Source: Dyadobacter luticola
GTDB taxonomy: Bacteria; Bacteroidota; Bacteroidia; Cytophagales; Spirosomataceae
DNA length: 64,000 bases
Direction of reading: 5' to 3'
NCBI RefSeq assembly: GCF_005860805.1
Contig: NZ_VCEJ01000002.1
Coordinates: 1,720,375 to 1,784,374, forward strand
Position 1 is the stretch's first letter; the number at the start of each line of letters is the position of its first letter. The translations under genes and the position numbers were made by a program. The notes beneath the pieces are model-generated. The model was given only the letters and a program-made list of their open reading frames with translations, did not search any database and was not told where the DNA came from. Shown here piece by piece: positions 1 to 8,588 of the stretch.

Positions 1-24
1 GTTATACATTCTTCTCTCACCTTT

Positions 25-396
25 ATGAAACAGAAATATCTGATTGTAATCTTATTTTTTGCCCTGTTTTCCTGTGCCGGCGATGGCGAGGACAATAGGC
101 CGGTGCCGACCAACGAGATGGTGGGAACTGCCTGGAAGTGGAAGATGCAGCAGGACGGCAGCACGGAAATTTATTCTGCCCTTCGATTTAAAAATGCTTC
201 AACCCTGGAAATTTGGAGTAATCTCAATGATGAGCGCATTGAAAAGTTACAACAGACTTACTCCTACGAGTACAATGAAAATACCAAAACGGTAACTTAT
301 GCCATGACAGAAAGACCTTTCTGCGAAGGTAAAATTGCTGGCGACTCGATGGTGGTCACTTGCGGTATCCAGCGACTTTTCACGAGAATGCCATAA
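25..396 (+). CDS. Small lipoprotein of unknown function
   Basis: A 123-residue protein. It opens with a short basic and hydrophobic signal ending in a lipobox-like LFSC (Cys at about residue 17), followed by an acidic, Asp/Glu-rich stretch, as is common in exported Bacteroidota lipoproteins. The mature part (about 105 residues) has a beta-rich pattern (TAWKW near residue 35, then alternating strands) like small META/lipocalin-type lipoproteins, but no family is recognisable. Two further Cys residues near the C terminus (FCEGK and VTCG) could form a disulfide. It precedes the aminopeptidase gene by about 40 bases on the same strand, so co-transcription is possible. Function unknown. Confidence 0.7.
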   Translation: MKQKYLIVILFFALFSCAGDGEDNRPVPTNEMVGTAWKWKMQQDGSTEIYSALRFKNASTLEIWSNLNDERIEKLQQTYSYEYNENTKTVTYAMTERPFCEGKIAGDSMVVTCGIQRLFTRMP

Positions 397-437
397 TTTG
401 CGGGCAGTAATCAACATTCACATCCAAATCAACAACA

Positions 438-2060
438 TTGAACACATTTACACCCTCCCGATTTGCGGCAGCTTTAACATTTTTGTTGGCAATTTGCGCC
501 GCCGCCACTTTCGCCCAGCTGCCCGTCCCGACCGACTTTTTATCCAAAGAATTTCATAAGGGTCGCCGTGATGCTTTGCGCCAAATGATGCCTGCAAACT
601 CTGTGATGGCGGTTTTTGCTTCGCCGGTACGGAATTTTGCGAATGATGTGGATTATAAATATCACCAGAATCCTGACCTCTATTATTTCAGCGGCTACAC
701 GGAGCCTAACTCGGTGCTGCTGATTTTCAAGGACGCGCAGAAGGATTCAGCCGGACAGTCCTACAACGAAATGTTTTTTGTCCAGAAACGGAATCCCGAG
801 CGGGAGCAGTGGACCGGAAAACGGCTGGGAATTGAGGGCGTGAAGGCGATGGGTTTTTCCACGGTTTATAATGCAGAGGATTTCGCCCGGTATGCGCCGG
901 ATTTGTCGGATTTTTCCAAGATCACATTTGAATTCCCAAAAGCGCTGGCAGACAACATTACGCAGTCGGATGAAGTTTTTGATCTAGTCAATATTTTTAA
1001 GAAAAAGGCAGGTATGCCTGCTGATTTCGACGCGGATGTGATGGGCGACGTGATGTCTGTGAAACAATATCCCAGGCTGCTCGCATCGACGCAGATTTTG
1101 ACCGGATACTTTAAATCGCTGGCTGCGAGAAGTGAAAATTATTCGAAAAATCCACTGATTCAGCGACTTATGTCGGTGAAAGATACCAGCGAGGTGACCG
1201 CGATTCTAAAAGAAACCGCTGCCCTGAAATGGGATCCGTCACTTTACGACTACGCTACCAGGGAGTTAAGACAAATCAAAACCGCCGAAGAGCTGGTGCT
1301 GATGCGCAAAGCGATTGATATTTCGGCGCACGGACACAATGAGGCGATGAAGGCGATCAAACCCGATATGTCGGAGCTGGAATTGCAGGGTATCCAGGAA
1401 TTTGTACACCGGAAAATGGGCGCGGAATATGAGGGTTATCCGTCAATCGCAGGTGCCGGAAATAATGGCTGCGTGCTGCATTACATTGAAAACAATGTGA
1501 CAAAAGTTGGCGACAGCAAAATGATTTTGATGGACATTGGCGCTGAGTATCACGGTTATACCGCCGATGTGACGCGGACATTTCCGTCAAACGGAAAATT
1601 TACCGCAGAACAAAAACAGATTTACAACATTGTATACGAAGCGCAGGAAGCTGTTTTTAAAATATTAAAAGAAGGAACACCGTTTGCCGACATTGAAAAA
1701 ACAGCCCGCGATGTGGTTACGAATGGTTTGGTCAAACTCGGCATCCTGAAAGACGACAAGCAAAACCGGCTTTATTATCCGCACGGCTGCTCGCACTTTC
1801 TGGGTCTGGATGTGCATGACAAAGGGATTTATAACAAGCTGGCAGCGAACATGATCATCACCGTGGAGCCGGGAATTTACATTCCCGAGGGTAGCGATTG
1901 TGATAAAAAGTGGTGGGGAATTGCGGTGCGCATCGAGGACGATGCTTTGATCAAAAAAGACGGTTATGAGGTTCTTTCGGCCATGGCGGCGAGGAAATTG
2001 GAAGATGTTGAAAAAATGGCGGCCAAGAAAAGTTTTGTCGATAATATGGATTTGAAATAG
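438..2060 (+). CDS. Secreted Xaa-Pro aminopeptidase (M24B, aminopeptidase P)
   Basis: Predicted dinuclear-metal peptidase that removes an N-terminal residue preceding proline. The 540 residues comprise a signal peptide ending ATFA-Q near residue 26, an aminopeptidase P N-terminal domain (about 35-200), and a C-terminal pita-bread catalytic domain. Visible metal ligands are D366 and D377 (MDIGAEYHGYTADVTRTFP), the His of HGCSHFLGLDVHD near 449, the Glu of VEPGIYIPEG near 476 and the Glu of VRIEDDA near 502, so the full M24 set is present. The reading frame has no ATG before the signal peptide. The start is a TTG at 438, and the preceding in-frame stop is at 408. The signal peptide implies a periplasmic or outer-surface role in scavenging proline-containing peptides, unlike the cytosolic PepP of enterics. 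Confidence 0.92.
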   Translation: MNTFTPSRFAAALTFLLAICAAATFAQLPVPTDFLSKEFHKGRRDALRQMMPANSVMAVFASPVRNFANDVDYKYHQNPDLYYFSGYTEPNSVLLIFKDAQKDSAGQSYNEMFFVQKRNPEREQWTGKRLGIEGVKAMGFSTVYNAEDFARYAPDLSDFSKITFEFPKALADNITQSDEVFDLVNIFKKKAGMPADFDADVMGDVMSVKQYPRLLASTQILTGYFKSLAARSENYSKNPLIQRLMSVKDTSEVTAILKETAALKWDPSLYDYATRELRQIKTAEELVLMRKAIDISAHGHNEAMKAIKPDMSELELQGIQEFVHRKMGAEYEGYPSIAGAGNNGCVLHYIENNVTKVGDSKMILMDIGAEYHGYTADVTRTFPSNGKFTAEQKQIYNIVYEAQEAVFKILKEGTPFADIEKTARDVVTNGLVKLGILKDDKQNRLYYPHGCSHFLGLDVHDKGIYNKLAANMIITVEPGIYIPEGSDCDKKWWGIAVRIEDDALIKKDGYEVLSAMAARKLEDVEKMAAKKSFVDNMDLK

Positions 2061-2116
2061 AACCAATCCGGCTTTCCTGCGTTGCATTTGACAATAATCA
2101 CAATAAAAACAAACCA

Positions 2117-2938
2117 ATGAGCAAGATCACAGTAAGCGACGGAACCGAAATCTATTACAAGGACTGGGGCACCGGGCAGCCCATCGTTTTTCACCACGGC
2201 TGGCCGCTTTCAGGCGATGACTGGGACGGACAAATGATGTTTTTCCTGGAAAAAGGTTACCGGGTAATTGCCCACGACCGGAGAGGTCACGGCAGGTCAA
2301 GCCAGACCGACAAAGGCCATGAGATGGATACTTATGCAGCCGATGTTGCTGAACTGGTGAAGGCGCTGGACCTGACAAATGCGATCCACGTGGGACATTC
2401 CACCGGCGGCGGTGAGGTGATCCGGTATGTGGCGAAATATGGTCAGGGTCGTGTTGCCAAAGCAGTGTTAGTCAGTGCAGTTACGCCGATTATGGCGCAG
2501 TCGGAAAGTAATCCGGATGGTATCCCCATGTCTGTTTTTGATGAAATCCGCGAAGGTACCGCTATAAAACGTCCGCAGTATTTCCAGGATTTTACCATTC
2601 CCTTTTACGGTTATAACCGCGAAGGGGCGAATGTGTCGCAGGGCATCCGGGATAACTGGTGGCGCCAGGGTATGATGGGTGCGATCAAGGCGCATGTGGA
2701 TTGCGTGAAGGCATTTTCAGAAACGGATTTTACCGAAGATCTGAAAAGTGTGGACATACCGGTGCTGGTGCTGCATGGCGAAGATGACCAGATCGTACCA
2801 TTTGAACTGACGGCGGTGAAAGCTGCAAAACTGCTCAAAAACGGCAAACTGATCTCCTACCCCGGCTTCCCCCACGGAATGCCGACTACCGAGGCAGCGA
2901 CGATCAATGCGGATCTGCTGGCTTTTTTCCAGTCATAA
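2117..2938 (+). CDS. Alpha/beta hydrolase, non-heme chloroperoxidase-like
   Basis: A 273-residue cytosolic alpha/beta-hydrolase of the length and pattern of the bacterial cofactor-free haloperoxidase/esterase family. The oxyanion region is FHHGWPLSGDDW (about 25-36). The nucleophile elbow is GHSTGGG with Ser95, the acid is in HGEDDQIVP near 226, and the catalytic His is in PGFPHGMP near 254, so the triad is complete. Members usually hydrolyse esters or lactones; perhydrolase activity is often a side reaction. No signal peptide. It lies 56 bases after the aminopeptidase gene on the same strand, with no terminator seen between them. The true substrate cannot be read from sequence. Confidence 0.9.
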   Translation: MSKITVSDGTEIYYKDWGTGQPIVFHHGWPLSGDDWDGQMMFFLEKGYRVIAHDRRGHGRSSQTDKGHEMDTYAADVAELVKALDLTNAIHVGHSTGGGEVIRYVAKYGQGRVAKAVLVSAVTPIMAQSESNPDGIPMSVFDEIREGTAIKRPQYFQDFTIPFYGYNREGANVSQGIRDNWWRQGMMGAIKAHVDCVKAFSETDFTEDLKSVDIPVLVLHGEDDQIVPFELTAVKAAKLLKNGKLISYPGFPHGMPTTEAATINADLLAFFQS

Positions 2939-2980
2939 TATCTGGTTGCAACGACCATAACCCCGGCAAGCTTTTAAGAT

Positions 2981-3322
2981 ATGGCTTTCGACGAAAAATT
3001 GAGCGACAGGATCAGGGAGGCATTGGTAAATGTTCCCAATGTTACCGAAAAGCGCATGTTTGGCGGGATCTGTTTTATGGTCAATGATAAAATGTGCGTC
3101 GGGATTGCCGATGAAAAACTGATGTGCCGCATCGGCGAGGCGCAATATGGGGACGCATTATCGAAGCCGGGCTGCACGGAAATGGTGTTTACGGGGCGGC
3201 CTATGAAGGGTTACGTATATGTGGAGCCGGAAGGTATGCGGACGAACAAAGATTTCAAATACTGGATCGATCTCTGCCTGGCATTCAATCCGCTGGCGAA
3301 AGCGTCGAAGAAAAAGGCGTAG
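2981..3322 (+). CDS. TfoX/Sxy N-terminal domain protein
   Basis: A 113-residue protein consisting of only the TfoX N-terminal domain: KRMFGGICFMVNDKMCVGI (about 24-42), then the RIGEAQYGDAL and MKGYVYV segments. The C-terminal TfoX domain is absent. In gamma-proteobacteria full-length TfoX/Sxy activates competence with CRP, but stand-alone N-domain proteins are widespread in soil bacteria and have no established role, so a competence function should not be assumed. The tail is Lys-rich (KASKKKA). It is followed immediately by a strong terminator and is probably the last gene of the short plus-strand run beginning near position 25. Confidence 0.85.
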   Translation: MAFDEKLSDRIREALVNVPNVTEKRMFGGICFMVNDKMCVGIADEKLMCRIGEAQYGDALSKPGCTEMVFTGRPMKGYVYVEPEGMRTNKDFKYWIDLCLAFNPLAKASKKKA

Positions 3323-3336
3323 TAAATTAATTTGAA

Positions 3337-3376
3337 AACAGCGCGTCCCGAACATTTCAGGACGCGCTGTTTTTTT
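3337..3376. terminator. Bidirectional intrinsic terminator
   Basis: A perfect 12-bp inverted repeat, AACAGCGCGTCC at 3337-3348 and GGACGCGCTGTT at 3360-3371, with an 11-base loop. It is followed on the plus strand by a run of T to 3376, and on the minus strand by a shorter TTTT. It separates the TfoX-domain gene from the convergent DUF4153 gene, whose stop codon lies in the T-run. Confidence 0.9.
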
Positions 3377-4619
3377 ATTTAAACCCAAAAATAAAAGGAA
3401 ACAAAAACGTGACAATCGCGGCCCAGGCAGCGTAAACCGGCACGAACAAGACGATTGACTTCCCAACCTGCTCCAAGTTTCCCTTCTTTTTCAAAGCGCC
3501 AAACAGCCTGGCCGAAACAAGCAGCAAATGTATCAGCATCAGCACATTGGCTCCCAGGACGGCCGCACGATTGGGCGTAATCCCCCACTCTGAAATCCGA
3601 AAAAGTACGGCAGATAATGCAATACCATTCACAATGATGGTCACTGCTGAAAGCAGGAACAGCACGAGTCGCTGTACCGAATTTTTGGTACCCGAGTCAG
3701 CAATTGAAAAGAAAATCAACGCCATCACTCCTACCAGCAGCACATTAAAAAGCACCAGAAATTCGCGGTCCTGATAGGGATTTTTGCTTGAAAAAAGCAT
3801 CGCTCCGAGGTAGGCCAGCAATATCACCAGCGCGACCGGCGCGAAAAGTTTGGCGATCAACGGGGAGATTTTGCTAACGATCGCAGGCTGCGTCTGCGTC
3901 AGAAAAGTGGCTACCAGCGGTACGGCCGAGAGCCCGCAAATGACAATGTAGTTGAAGTAAAATTTCTGGATATCCAGCCCGATTAACCGGAACAGATTGA
4001 TCGTCAATGCCGTAGTAAGCCCGCCGGCAATGAGCAGCAGCGCCATCATCACGGCCAGTTCACCATTATAGCGCAGAAATCCCAGCCAGTTTGCCTCACT
4101 ATGGCCTTTTCCGCCGGCGAATGTAAAACCCAGCATTGACCATAGTAACAGCGGAAAATGTATGCATGACAGGCTCAGCGTATCAGCAGGCAAACCCTGT
4201 TTGTGCGGAAGGAGATTGATAAATATGGCACCCGCCAGAATCAGCGCAACCAGACCGGCGCCGGTTTTCATGGAAATGCTGTTTTTGCGGGCGAAAAATG
4301 CGATCAGTACCGGGAATATGATGAAGCCAATGTTGCGAGTGTAGAAAAATTCCGGGTCGATGGAAAATATTTCCGGCAGCTTGGCGATAAAAGCTGCGAC
4401 GAGGGCAGCGCCTACCACAAATGTCCGCTCGGCGGGTGTGCCCCAGAACATTTCTTCCTGAGCGTAGTTTAGTCTTTGGTACCATCCCTCGGCCAGCGGA
4501 TTTTCCCGCAGCTGGACGTACAGATCATTAAATGCCGACTTAAAAGTCGGCTTGTTGCTCCGGTACAACTTTTCAAGCTGCCCCGGATTGTCGATGTTCA
4601 ACAGGATTTTTTCTTGCAT
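3375..4619 (-). CDS. DUF4153-family polytopic membrane protein
   Basis: Predicted inner-membrane protein of 414 residues from the ATG at 4619 (MQEKILLNIDNPGQLEKLY). The reading frame stays open upstream to 4730, but that extension is Lys/Phe-rich and AT-rich and unlike coding sequence. A soluble N-terminal segment of about 55 residues (LYRSNKPTFKSAF, then WYQRLNYA) precedes roughly ten to twelve hydrophobic helices. The combination of the YRSNK...F start, WxxRL motif and multi-helix body fits DUF4153, a Bacteroidota family of unknown function. The stop codon sits inside the T-run of the convergent terminator. Confidence 0.75.
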   Translation of the reverse strand: MQEKILLNIDNPGQLEKLYRSNKPTFKSAFNDLYVQLRENPLAEGWYQRLNYAQEEMFWGTPAERTFVVGAALVAAFIAKLPEIFSIDPEFFYTRNIGFIIFPVLIAFFARKNSISMKTGAGLVALILAGAIFINLLPHKQGLPADTLSLSCIHFPLLLWSMLGFTFAGGKGHSEANWLGFLRYNGELAVMMALLLIAGGLTTALTINLFRLIGLDIQKFYFNYIVICGLSAVPLVATFLTQTQPAIVSKISPLIAKLFAPVALVILLAYLGAMLFSSKNPYQDREFLVLFNVLLVGVMALIFFSIADSGTKNSVQRLVLFLLSAVTIIVNGIALSAVLFRISEWGITPNRAAVLGANVLMLIHLLLVSARLFGALKKKGNLEQVGKSIVLFVPVYAAWAAIVTFLFPFIFGFK

Positions 4620-4785
4620 CTCGTTCACGTTTTTGGTGTTTAACAAAGTACTTTGTGTTTCAAAGTTAAATATTGTTTTGAATTTCAAGGAGGTTGTGGT
4701 GAAAAATTTTTTTTCAGATTTGATATGCACGCATGCAACGCTTTTTACGAATTACTTTGTCAGAGAAGTAGGCATGCGCCCAACT

Positions 4786-4793
4786 TAGCTTTG
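4786..4793 (+). promoter_or_regulatory. Candidate -7 box TAGCTTTG
   Basis: An exact match to the Bacteroidota -7 consensus TAnnTTTG, 31 bases before the start of the YWKNG-repeat lipoprotein gene. The nearest TTTG that could act as a -33 element is at 4756-4759, a 26-base spacing and longer than usual, so only the -7 box is convincing. Confidence 0.4.
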
Positions 4794-4823
4794 TAACCTT
4801 GATTAACAACTACTCAATTTTCT

Positions 4824-5813
4824 ATGAAAAAAATCTTCTATTCATCACTCATTTTGATTTCACTGTTTTCAGCGTCTTGCAGCTTGGAAGACCACGTTTT
4901 GCCCGGCGAGCCGGACGTGTACGTTGCAGGTCTTGAAAACACTGACAGTACCTTTGTGGCTAAGTATTGGAAAAATGGACAGGAAGTCGAGTTGACACAG
5001 TCTTATTACCCGCTTGCTGTCAATTCAATTGCGGTATCCGGCAATGACGTGTACGTAGTTGGATTCGGAGTTGACTCATCCAATACGCTCGTGACCGGCA
5101 GATATTGGAAAAACGGCGTCCTTGAAGATTTTTCAAAAGATATCTCGTCCTCATTTTTAAGTGATGTCGAAGTATCTGGCGGAGACATTTACGTAGCAGG
5201 CATCGGCGTTGATGGGCCAAATGCCTATCCTGCCTATTGGAAAAACGGTGTTTCCGTGAAGCTCGGAGAGAACGGATGGGCAAAAAGCATAGCAATTTCG
5301 GGAGGTGATGTATATGTCGCAGGCCAAACACAAACCGGGTCTCACGCAGTTGCGACTTACTGGAAAAATGGGGTCCAGGTAGATCTGACAGACGGCACAC
5401 ACGATGCCACCGCAAATGCTATCGCAGTACTTAACGGGGAGGTTCTGGTAGTAGGTTCTGAAACACTCAATGGCGTAGTATATTCCAGATATTGGAAAAA
5501 TGGCATTGAGATAGGAATTACAGGAAATAAGAATACGTCGGAAGCATCGGACATCACGACTTCAAACAATAGCATTTATATTGCCGGCACTGACGACTTT
5601 CATGCATTTATCTGGAAGAACAACATCAATAACCTCGATTTTGGCGCTAATGCCAGTGGCGTCAGAGTGCTGGATGGCGACGTTTACGTTTCTGGGGGAG
5701 GATATAATAATGGTTTTGCTATTGCACAATATTGGAAAAATGGGTCGCGCGTCATTCTGTCAAATGGGAAAAGCCATACCTATGCTACCTCGATTTTTGT
5801 GAAGAAACCATAA
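4824..5813 (+). CDS. Lipoprotein with seven YWKNG repeats, probable beta-propeller
   Basis: A 329-residue lipoprotein. The signal ends in FSASC (Cys at about residue 19), followed by an acidic linker. The rest is seven consecutive repeats of about 36-46 residues with the pattern (D/S)(V/I)Y(V/I)AG, a variable strand, (Y/I)WKN(G/N), a third strand and an (S/A)IAVSGG-like turn. Repeat starts are near residues 29, 73, 119, 160, 204, 248 and 284. Seven repeats of this size fit a seven-bladed propeller filling almost the whole mature protein. The repeats resemble extracellular propeller proteins but match no enzyme motif I know. It is monocistronic, between a -7 box and a strong terminator. A surface binding role is inference. 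Confidence 0.75.
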   Translation: MKKIFYSSLILISLFSASCSLEDHVLPGEPDVYVAGLENTDSTFVAKYWKNGQEVELTQSYYPLAVNSIAVSGNDVYVVGFGVDSSNTLVTGRYWKNGVLEDFSKDISSSFLSDVEVSGGDIYVAGIGVDGPNAYPAYWKNGVSVKLGENGWAKSIAISGGDVYVAGQTQTGSHAVATYWKNGVQVDLTDGTHDATANAIAVLNGEVLVVGSETLNGVVYSRYWKNGIEIGITGNKNTSEASDITTSNNSIYIAGTDDFHAFIWKNNINNLDFGANASGVRVLDGDVYVSGGGYNNGFAIAQYWKNGSRVILSNGKSHTYATSIFVKKP

Positions 5814-5835
5814 CAAACATTCCAAAACCACTTTC

Positions 5836-5869
5836 AAGGGACAAACAATCGTTTGTCCCTTATTTTTTA
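5836..5869 (+). terminator. Intrinsic terminator of the YWKNG lipoprotein gene
   Basis: A perfect 11-bp stem, AAGGGACAAAC at 5836-5846 and GTTTGTCCCTT at 5851-5861, with an AATC loop, followed by ATTTTTTAT. The T-run is only on the plus strand, matching the upstream gene. Confidence 0.9.
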
Positions 5870-5988
5870 TCCAACAAAAATAATCCGTCAGCTCGCTCAT
5901 GAATCCCATCAGCCGCTTGGCGATCTCCGGTGTGCGAGTCGCAAAAGTTTCAGCTACCTGCTGACATACGGCTGTCACTCGGTGCATT

Positions 5989-5996
5989 TAGTTTTG
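5989..5996 (+). promoter_or_regulatory. Candidate -7 box TAGTTTTG for the VOC gene
   Basis: An exact TAnnTTTG match 24 bases before the ATG at 6020. No TTTG lies at the expected -33 distance. Confidence 0.4.
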
Positions 5997-6019
5997 AATT
6001 TCATTAAACTAAACTTGCT

Positions 6020-6430
6020 ATGAATTTCGCATCGGTCAGAATTATCACTGAAAACATCAACAACCTTGTTCCGTTTTACGAAAAAGTTACCGGGGCAACA
6101 TTTATCCGGTATACCGAGGATTTTGCTGAATTACGTACTCCCGGCGCTACGCTGGCGATCGGCAGCACGCGCACTTTACAATTTTTCGGGGGAAATGACA
6201 TTGCAACACCTGCTTCCAACCAGTCGGTTATCATCGAATTCCGTGTAGAAAACGCGGATGCCAGTTACGAAAATCTGGCTGAATTTCTGGGTAACAACAT
6301 TGTTCAGCCACCGACTACCATGCCGTGGGGAAACCGCTCACTGCTATTCTTCGACCCGGATGGTAACTTGGTTAACTTTTTTACACCACTTTCGCAGAAC
6401 GCGAAGGCAAGGTCGGGGGAACAAAATTAG
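6020..6430 (+). CDS. VOC-superfamily (glyoxalase/dioxygenase-fold) protein
   Basis: A 136-residue single-domain protein with two babab modules: SVRIITENINNLVPFYEKVTG at the N terminus, and NRSLLFFDPDGNLVNFFTP near residues 107-125. This fits the vicinal-oxygen-chelate fold shared by glyoxalase I, extradiol dioxygenases and antibiotic-binding proteins. The Glu of the IEFRVENAD strand (about 77-85) is a possible metal ligand, but the full set cannot be confirmed by eye. No signal peptide. It lies between its own -7 box and a terminator, so it is probably monocistronic. Substrate unknown. Confidence 0.85.
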   Translation: MNFASVRIITENINNLVPFYEKVTGATFIRYTEDFAELRTPGATLAIGSTRTLQFFGGNDIATPASNQSVIIEFRVENADASYENLAEFLGNNIVQPPTTMPWGNRSLLFFDPDGNLVNFFTPLSQNAKARSGEQN

Positions 6431-6440
6431 GATTATGCCA

Positions 6441-6474
6441 AAAAGGCCGTGCATTACCAGAATGACGGCCTTTT
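6441..6474. terminator. Bidirectional terminator between VOC and DUF4249 genes
   Basis: Stem AAAAGGCCGT (6441-6450) and ACGGCCTTTT (6465-6474) with a 14-base loop. T-rich sequence follows on both strands (TTTTGTTTGTT on plus, TTTTT on minus). The stop codon of the minus-strand gene is in the loop at 6454-6456. Confidence 0.8.
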
Positions 6475-7656
6475 GTTTGTTCCTCCCGCCAGGCGGCAAT
6501 CGGTGCATTCCGGGGTTCCCGTGACGACAAATTCAGACCTTGGCCCGAAATAAGTGAGCAACAACTGCTGCGTATTGAAGGCGCAGGGGTCGTCGGGCTT
6601 GCCGTTGCATTGGACGGGAATGGTGTCTGTTTCCGTGCATCTTGGGAATGTGCCCAGTTTCGGCGCGATGGTAAGCCTTTTCGTCACCTCCGTAGACGCG
6701 CTGAAATAGCCGAAAACAAGCTCTTTGGGATCACTGGTGTTGTGGATGTTCCCGGTAACTTTCCCCGGCTGCGGATCGAAGAGGCTTCCGGTCAGCTGCG
6801 TAGATTTGGATAGGTCTGTCCAGTATTCAAAAGCCGGGCGCGACAAGCCATATTGTTTCACGAGCAGGCTATACCGGATAAAAAGTTTGTTGGTCTGGAT
6901 CGGCACAACATTGAGCGGTAAATCCTTGATCACATCCGCACTCAGCTTGACAGTGCTTCCAAGCAAAATGCTGCCGGATTTCTTGTTCGCCCAACATTTG
7001 TTAATGTTCTCGTTCCGGATTTTCAATGTATCATTCTCAATCACGAGGGCCGAATAATAAGTAGCCTCATACTCCCAGGTTTCCTCGAATTTCCAGCGGT
7101 AAAACTGCGTTTTGTTCGCCTCATCGTGGGTATTGACGTAAAAAACCATGGAATTTCGGTTGGCGTCAAACTTGTTGGTGAGGCTGTCGATGGCAGGTGT
7201 GCGGCTTACTTCCACATAATCGGAAAGATATTCTTTGCCATTATTGGTGTGGATCCTGATCCTGTACTTCCCGCCCAGATCGTAGCTGGCCGGTGCCAGC
7301 ACATATAAACCATCCGATGATTCCGTAAAAGGAAAAGTGCCACCAGACTCGCCTTCGACGGCGATCGACGCGCCGGTTTCAATGATAGGCTTGTCCTGCT
7401 GGTTTACATTCTGCGTCCGCCGCAACTCAATCCGGCTGGTATCGGTACCACTCACATTAAAAAAACCGTCGACTACCAGATACTGGTCATTATAACCTAC
7501 TTCCGGCGGAGTAAATTGCTGGATACAGCTTTCCAACATCACCGGCAAAGCAAAAAGGCCCACAGCCAAGCATGTAAGCCTTTTCACGTAATATCTTGAC
7601 TTATTAGATTCTACTAAATGCGCAATATATTTAAACCCTCTAAAAAATAACCTCAT
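6454..7656 (-). CDS. DUF4249-family lipoprotein
   Basis: About 400 residues from the ATG at 7656. Features are a hydrophobic signal ending MLESC, then YNDQYLVVDGFFNVS, an early Ig-like region (RIELRRTQNVN), and a Cys-rich C terminus (CTETDTIPVQC, CTDC). This matches DUF4249 lipoproteins, often found beside TonB-dependent receptors; none is adjacent here. The start is uncertain: the ATG at 7656 leaves a 23-residue leader before the signal sequence, whereas a GTG at 7587 gives a compact lipoprotein signal (VKRLTCLAVGLFALP). The last codons run into the terminator hairpin. Confidence 0.8.
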   Translation of the reverse strand: MRLFFRGFKYIAHLVESNKSRYYVKRLTCLAVGLFALPVMLESCIQQFTPPEVGYNDQYLVVDGFFNVSGTDTSRIELRRTQNVNQQDKPIIETGASIAVEGESGGTFPFTESSDGLYVLAPASYDLGGKYRIRIHTNNGKEYLSDYVEVSRTPAIDSLTNKFDANRNSMVFYVNTHDEANKTQFYRWKFEETWEYEATYYSALVIENDTLKIRNENINKCWANKKSGSILLGSTVKLSADVIKDLPLNVVPIQTNKLFIRYSLLVKQYGLSRPAFEYWTDLSKSTQLTGSLFDPQPGKVTGNIHNTSDPKELVFGYFSASTEVTKRLTIAPKLGTFPRCTETDTIPVQCNGKPDDPCAFNTQQLLLTYFGPRSEFVVTGTPECTDCRLAGGTNKRPSFW

Positions 7657-7774
7657 AACCAGCTCCGGTTCATTTAAAAACGCGTTTTTTGTCTTTGACA
7701 AACTTGTTGCTGTGATAAAGGATTTTTGTAACCGGTTTTACTGTAATAGGGTGGTTTGTTGATTTAAGTATGTC

Positions 7775-8566
7775 TCAAATCCTAACCCCCGTCCCGCCAA
7801 GCATATCCTTCAATTCCCGCACCCAGCTACACACCCCCATCACATTCCCGTCCTTCCCGATTACTAGATGCGTAGGGAATTGGTTGATCAGCAGCGTGTC
7901 GGCGACGTAGTCTTTTTTGTTGCCGACGGTCTTGTAGTCGAATTTCGTTTTGGCGAGGAATTTGCGGAGGTTGGGCTCGGGGTCGAGGGCGATGCTGAGA
8001 AAGAGGATGTCATTACGGTTTTTGTTTTTAGCGACGATTTCATTTAGTTCCGGCATTTCCTGCACGCACGGCACGCAGCCCACAAACCAGAATTTCATAA
8101 TTACAAATTTGCCACGCGTATTCTCCGGCGTGTATGATTTTCCGTCAAGATCCACATAATTGAAACCTACCAGCGGTTTGCCCTTTTTCTGATAAGAACG
8201 GTAGTCCGTAAACGCCTGCGCGCGCAGCTGGTTGATAATATTTTCCTCGACGTCCGGCTTTAATTTTTCCAGCTTGTATTGCACCACGGTATCACGCGCA
8301 ATGTATTTATACACCGCATATTTTCCGGTGCTATATTTTGCCATGAAACTATCCGCGGGCATTTGCCTCGCATCCGTGTCAAACGCCTCGAAGTTTTTGT
8401 AAAATTTTAAATGATTGGAATAGTATTGCCAGTAATTCGCAAAGTTCGCGTATGCCTCGCCCGAACCGACAACCGGCTTCCCAAGTTCCACTTTATCATT
8501 GGAACAAGCAGCAAAAATGACGCTTGCTACAAGCATCAAGCTTAGTTGGTTAAAAAATTTTCTCAT
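7775..8566 (-). CDS. TlpA-like thioredoxin-fold lipoprotein
   Basis: A 263-residue exported thiol-disulfide protein. From the ATG at 8566 the signal is MRKFFNQLSLMLVASVIFAAC, a clean lipoprotein signal. The frame is open further upstream to 8659, but that part crosses a 16-bp inverted repeat and is unlikely to be coding. About 120 residues of helical N-terminal domain precede an AhpC/TSA-type thioredoxin domain with the redox motif GCVPC (Cys164 and Cys167) and the cis-proline region NQFPTHLVIGKDG. Members reduce or isomerise disulfides, or receive electrons for cytochrome maturation, in the periplasm. No cytochrome biogenesis gene is nearby, so the partner is unknown. Confidence 0.88.
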   Translation of the reverse strand: MRKFFNQLSLMLVASVIFAACSNDKVELGKPVVGSGEAYANFANYWQYYSNHLKFYKNFEAFDTDARQMPADSFMAKYSTGKYAVYKYIARDTVVQYKLEKLKPDVEENIINQLRAQAFTDYRSYQKKGKPLVGFNYVDLDGKSYTPENTRGKFVIMKFWFVGCVPCVQEMPELNEIVAKNKNRNDILFLSIALDPEPNLRKFLAKTKFDYKTVGNKKDYVADTLLINQFPTHLVIGKDGNVMGVCSWVRELKDMLGGTGVRI

Positions 8567-8588
8567 AGCTGTCAGGTTTAGTACGAAT

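Noticed and set aside
5873-5987. Minus-strand open frame in the gap before the VOC gene (begins MHRVTAVCQQVAETFATR)
   Set aside because: The amino-acid pattern is plausible and helical, but the frame runs through the terminator into the end of the YWKNG gene, has no ribosome site, and matches no family. A decayed gene fragment is possible but not supported.
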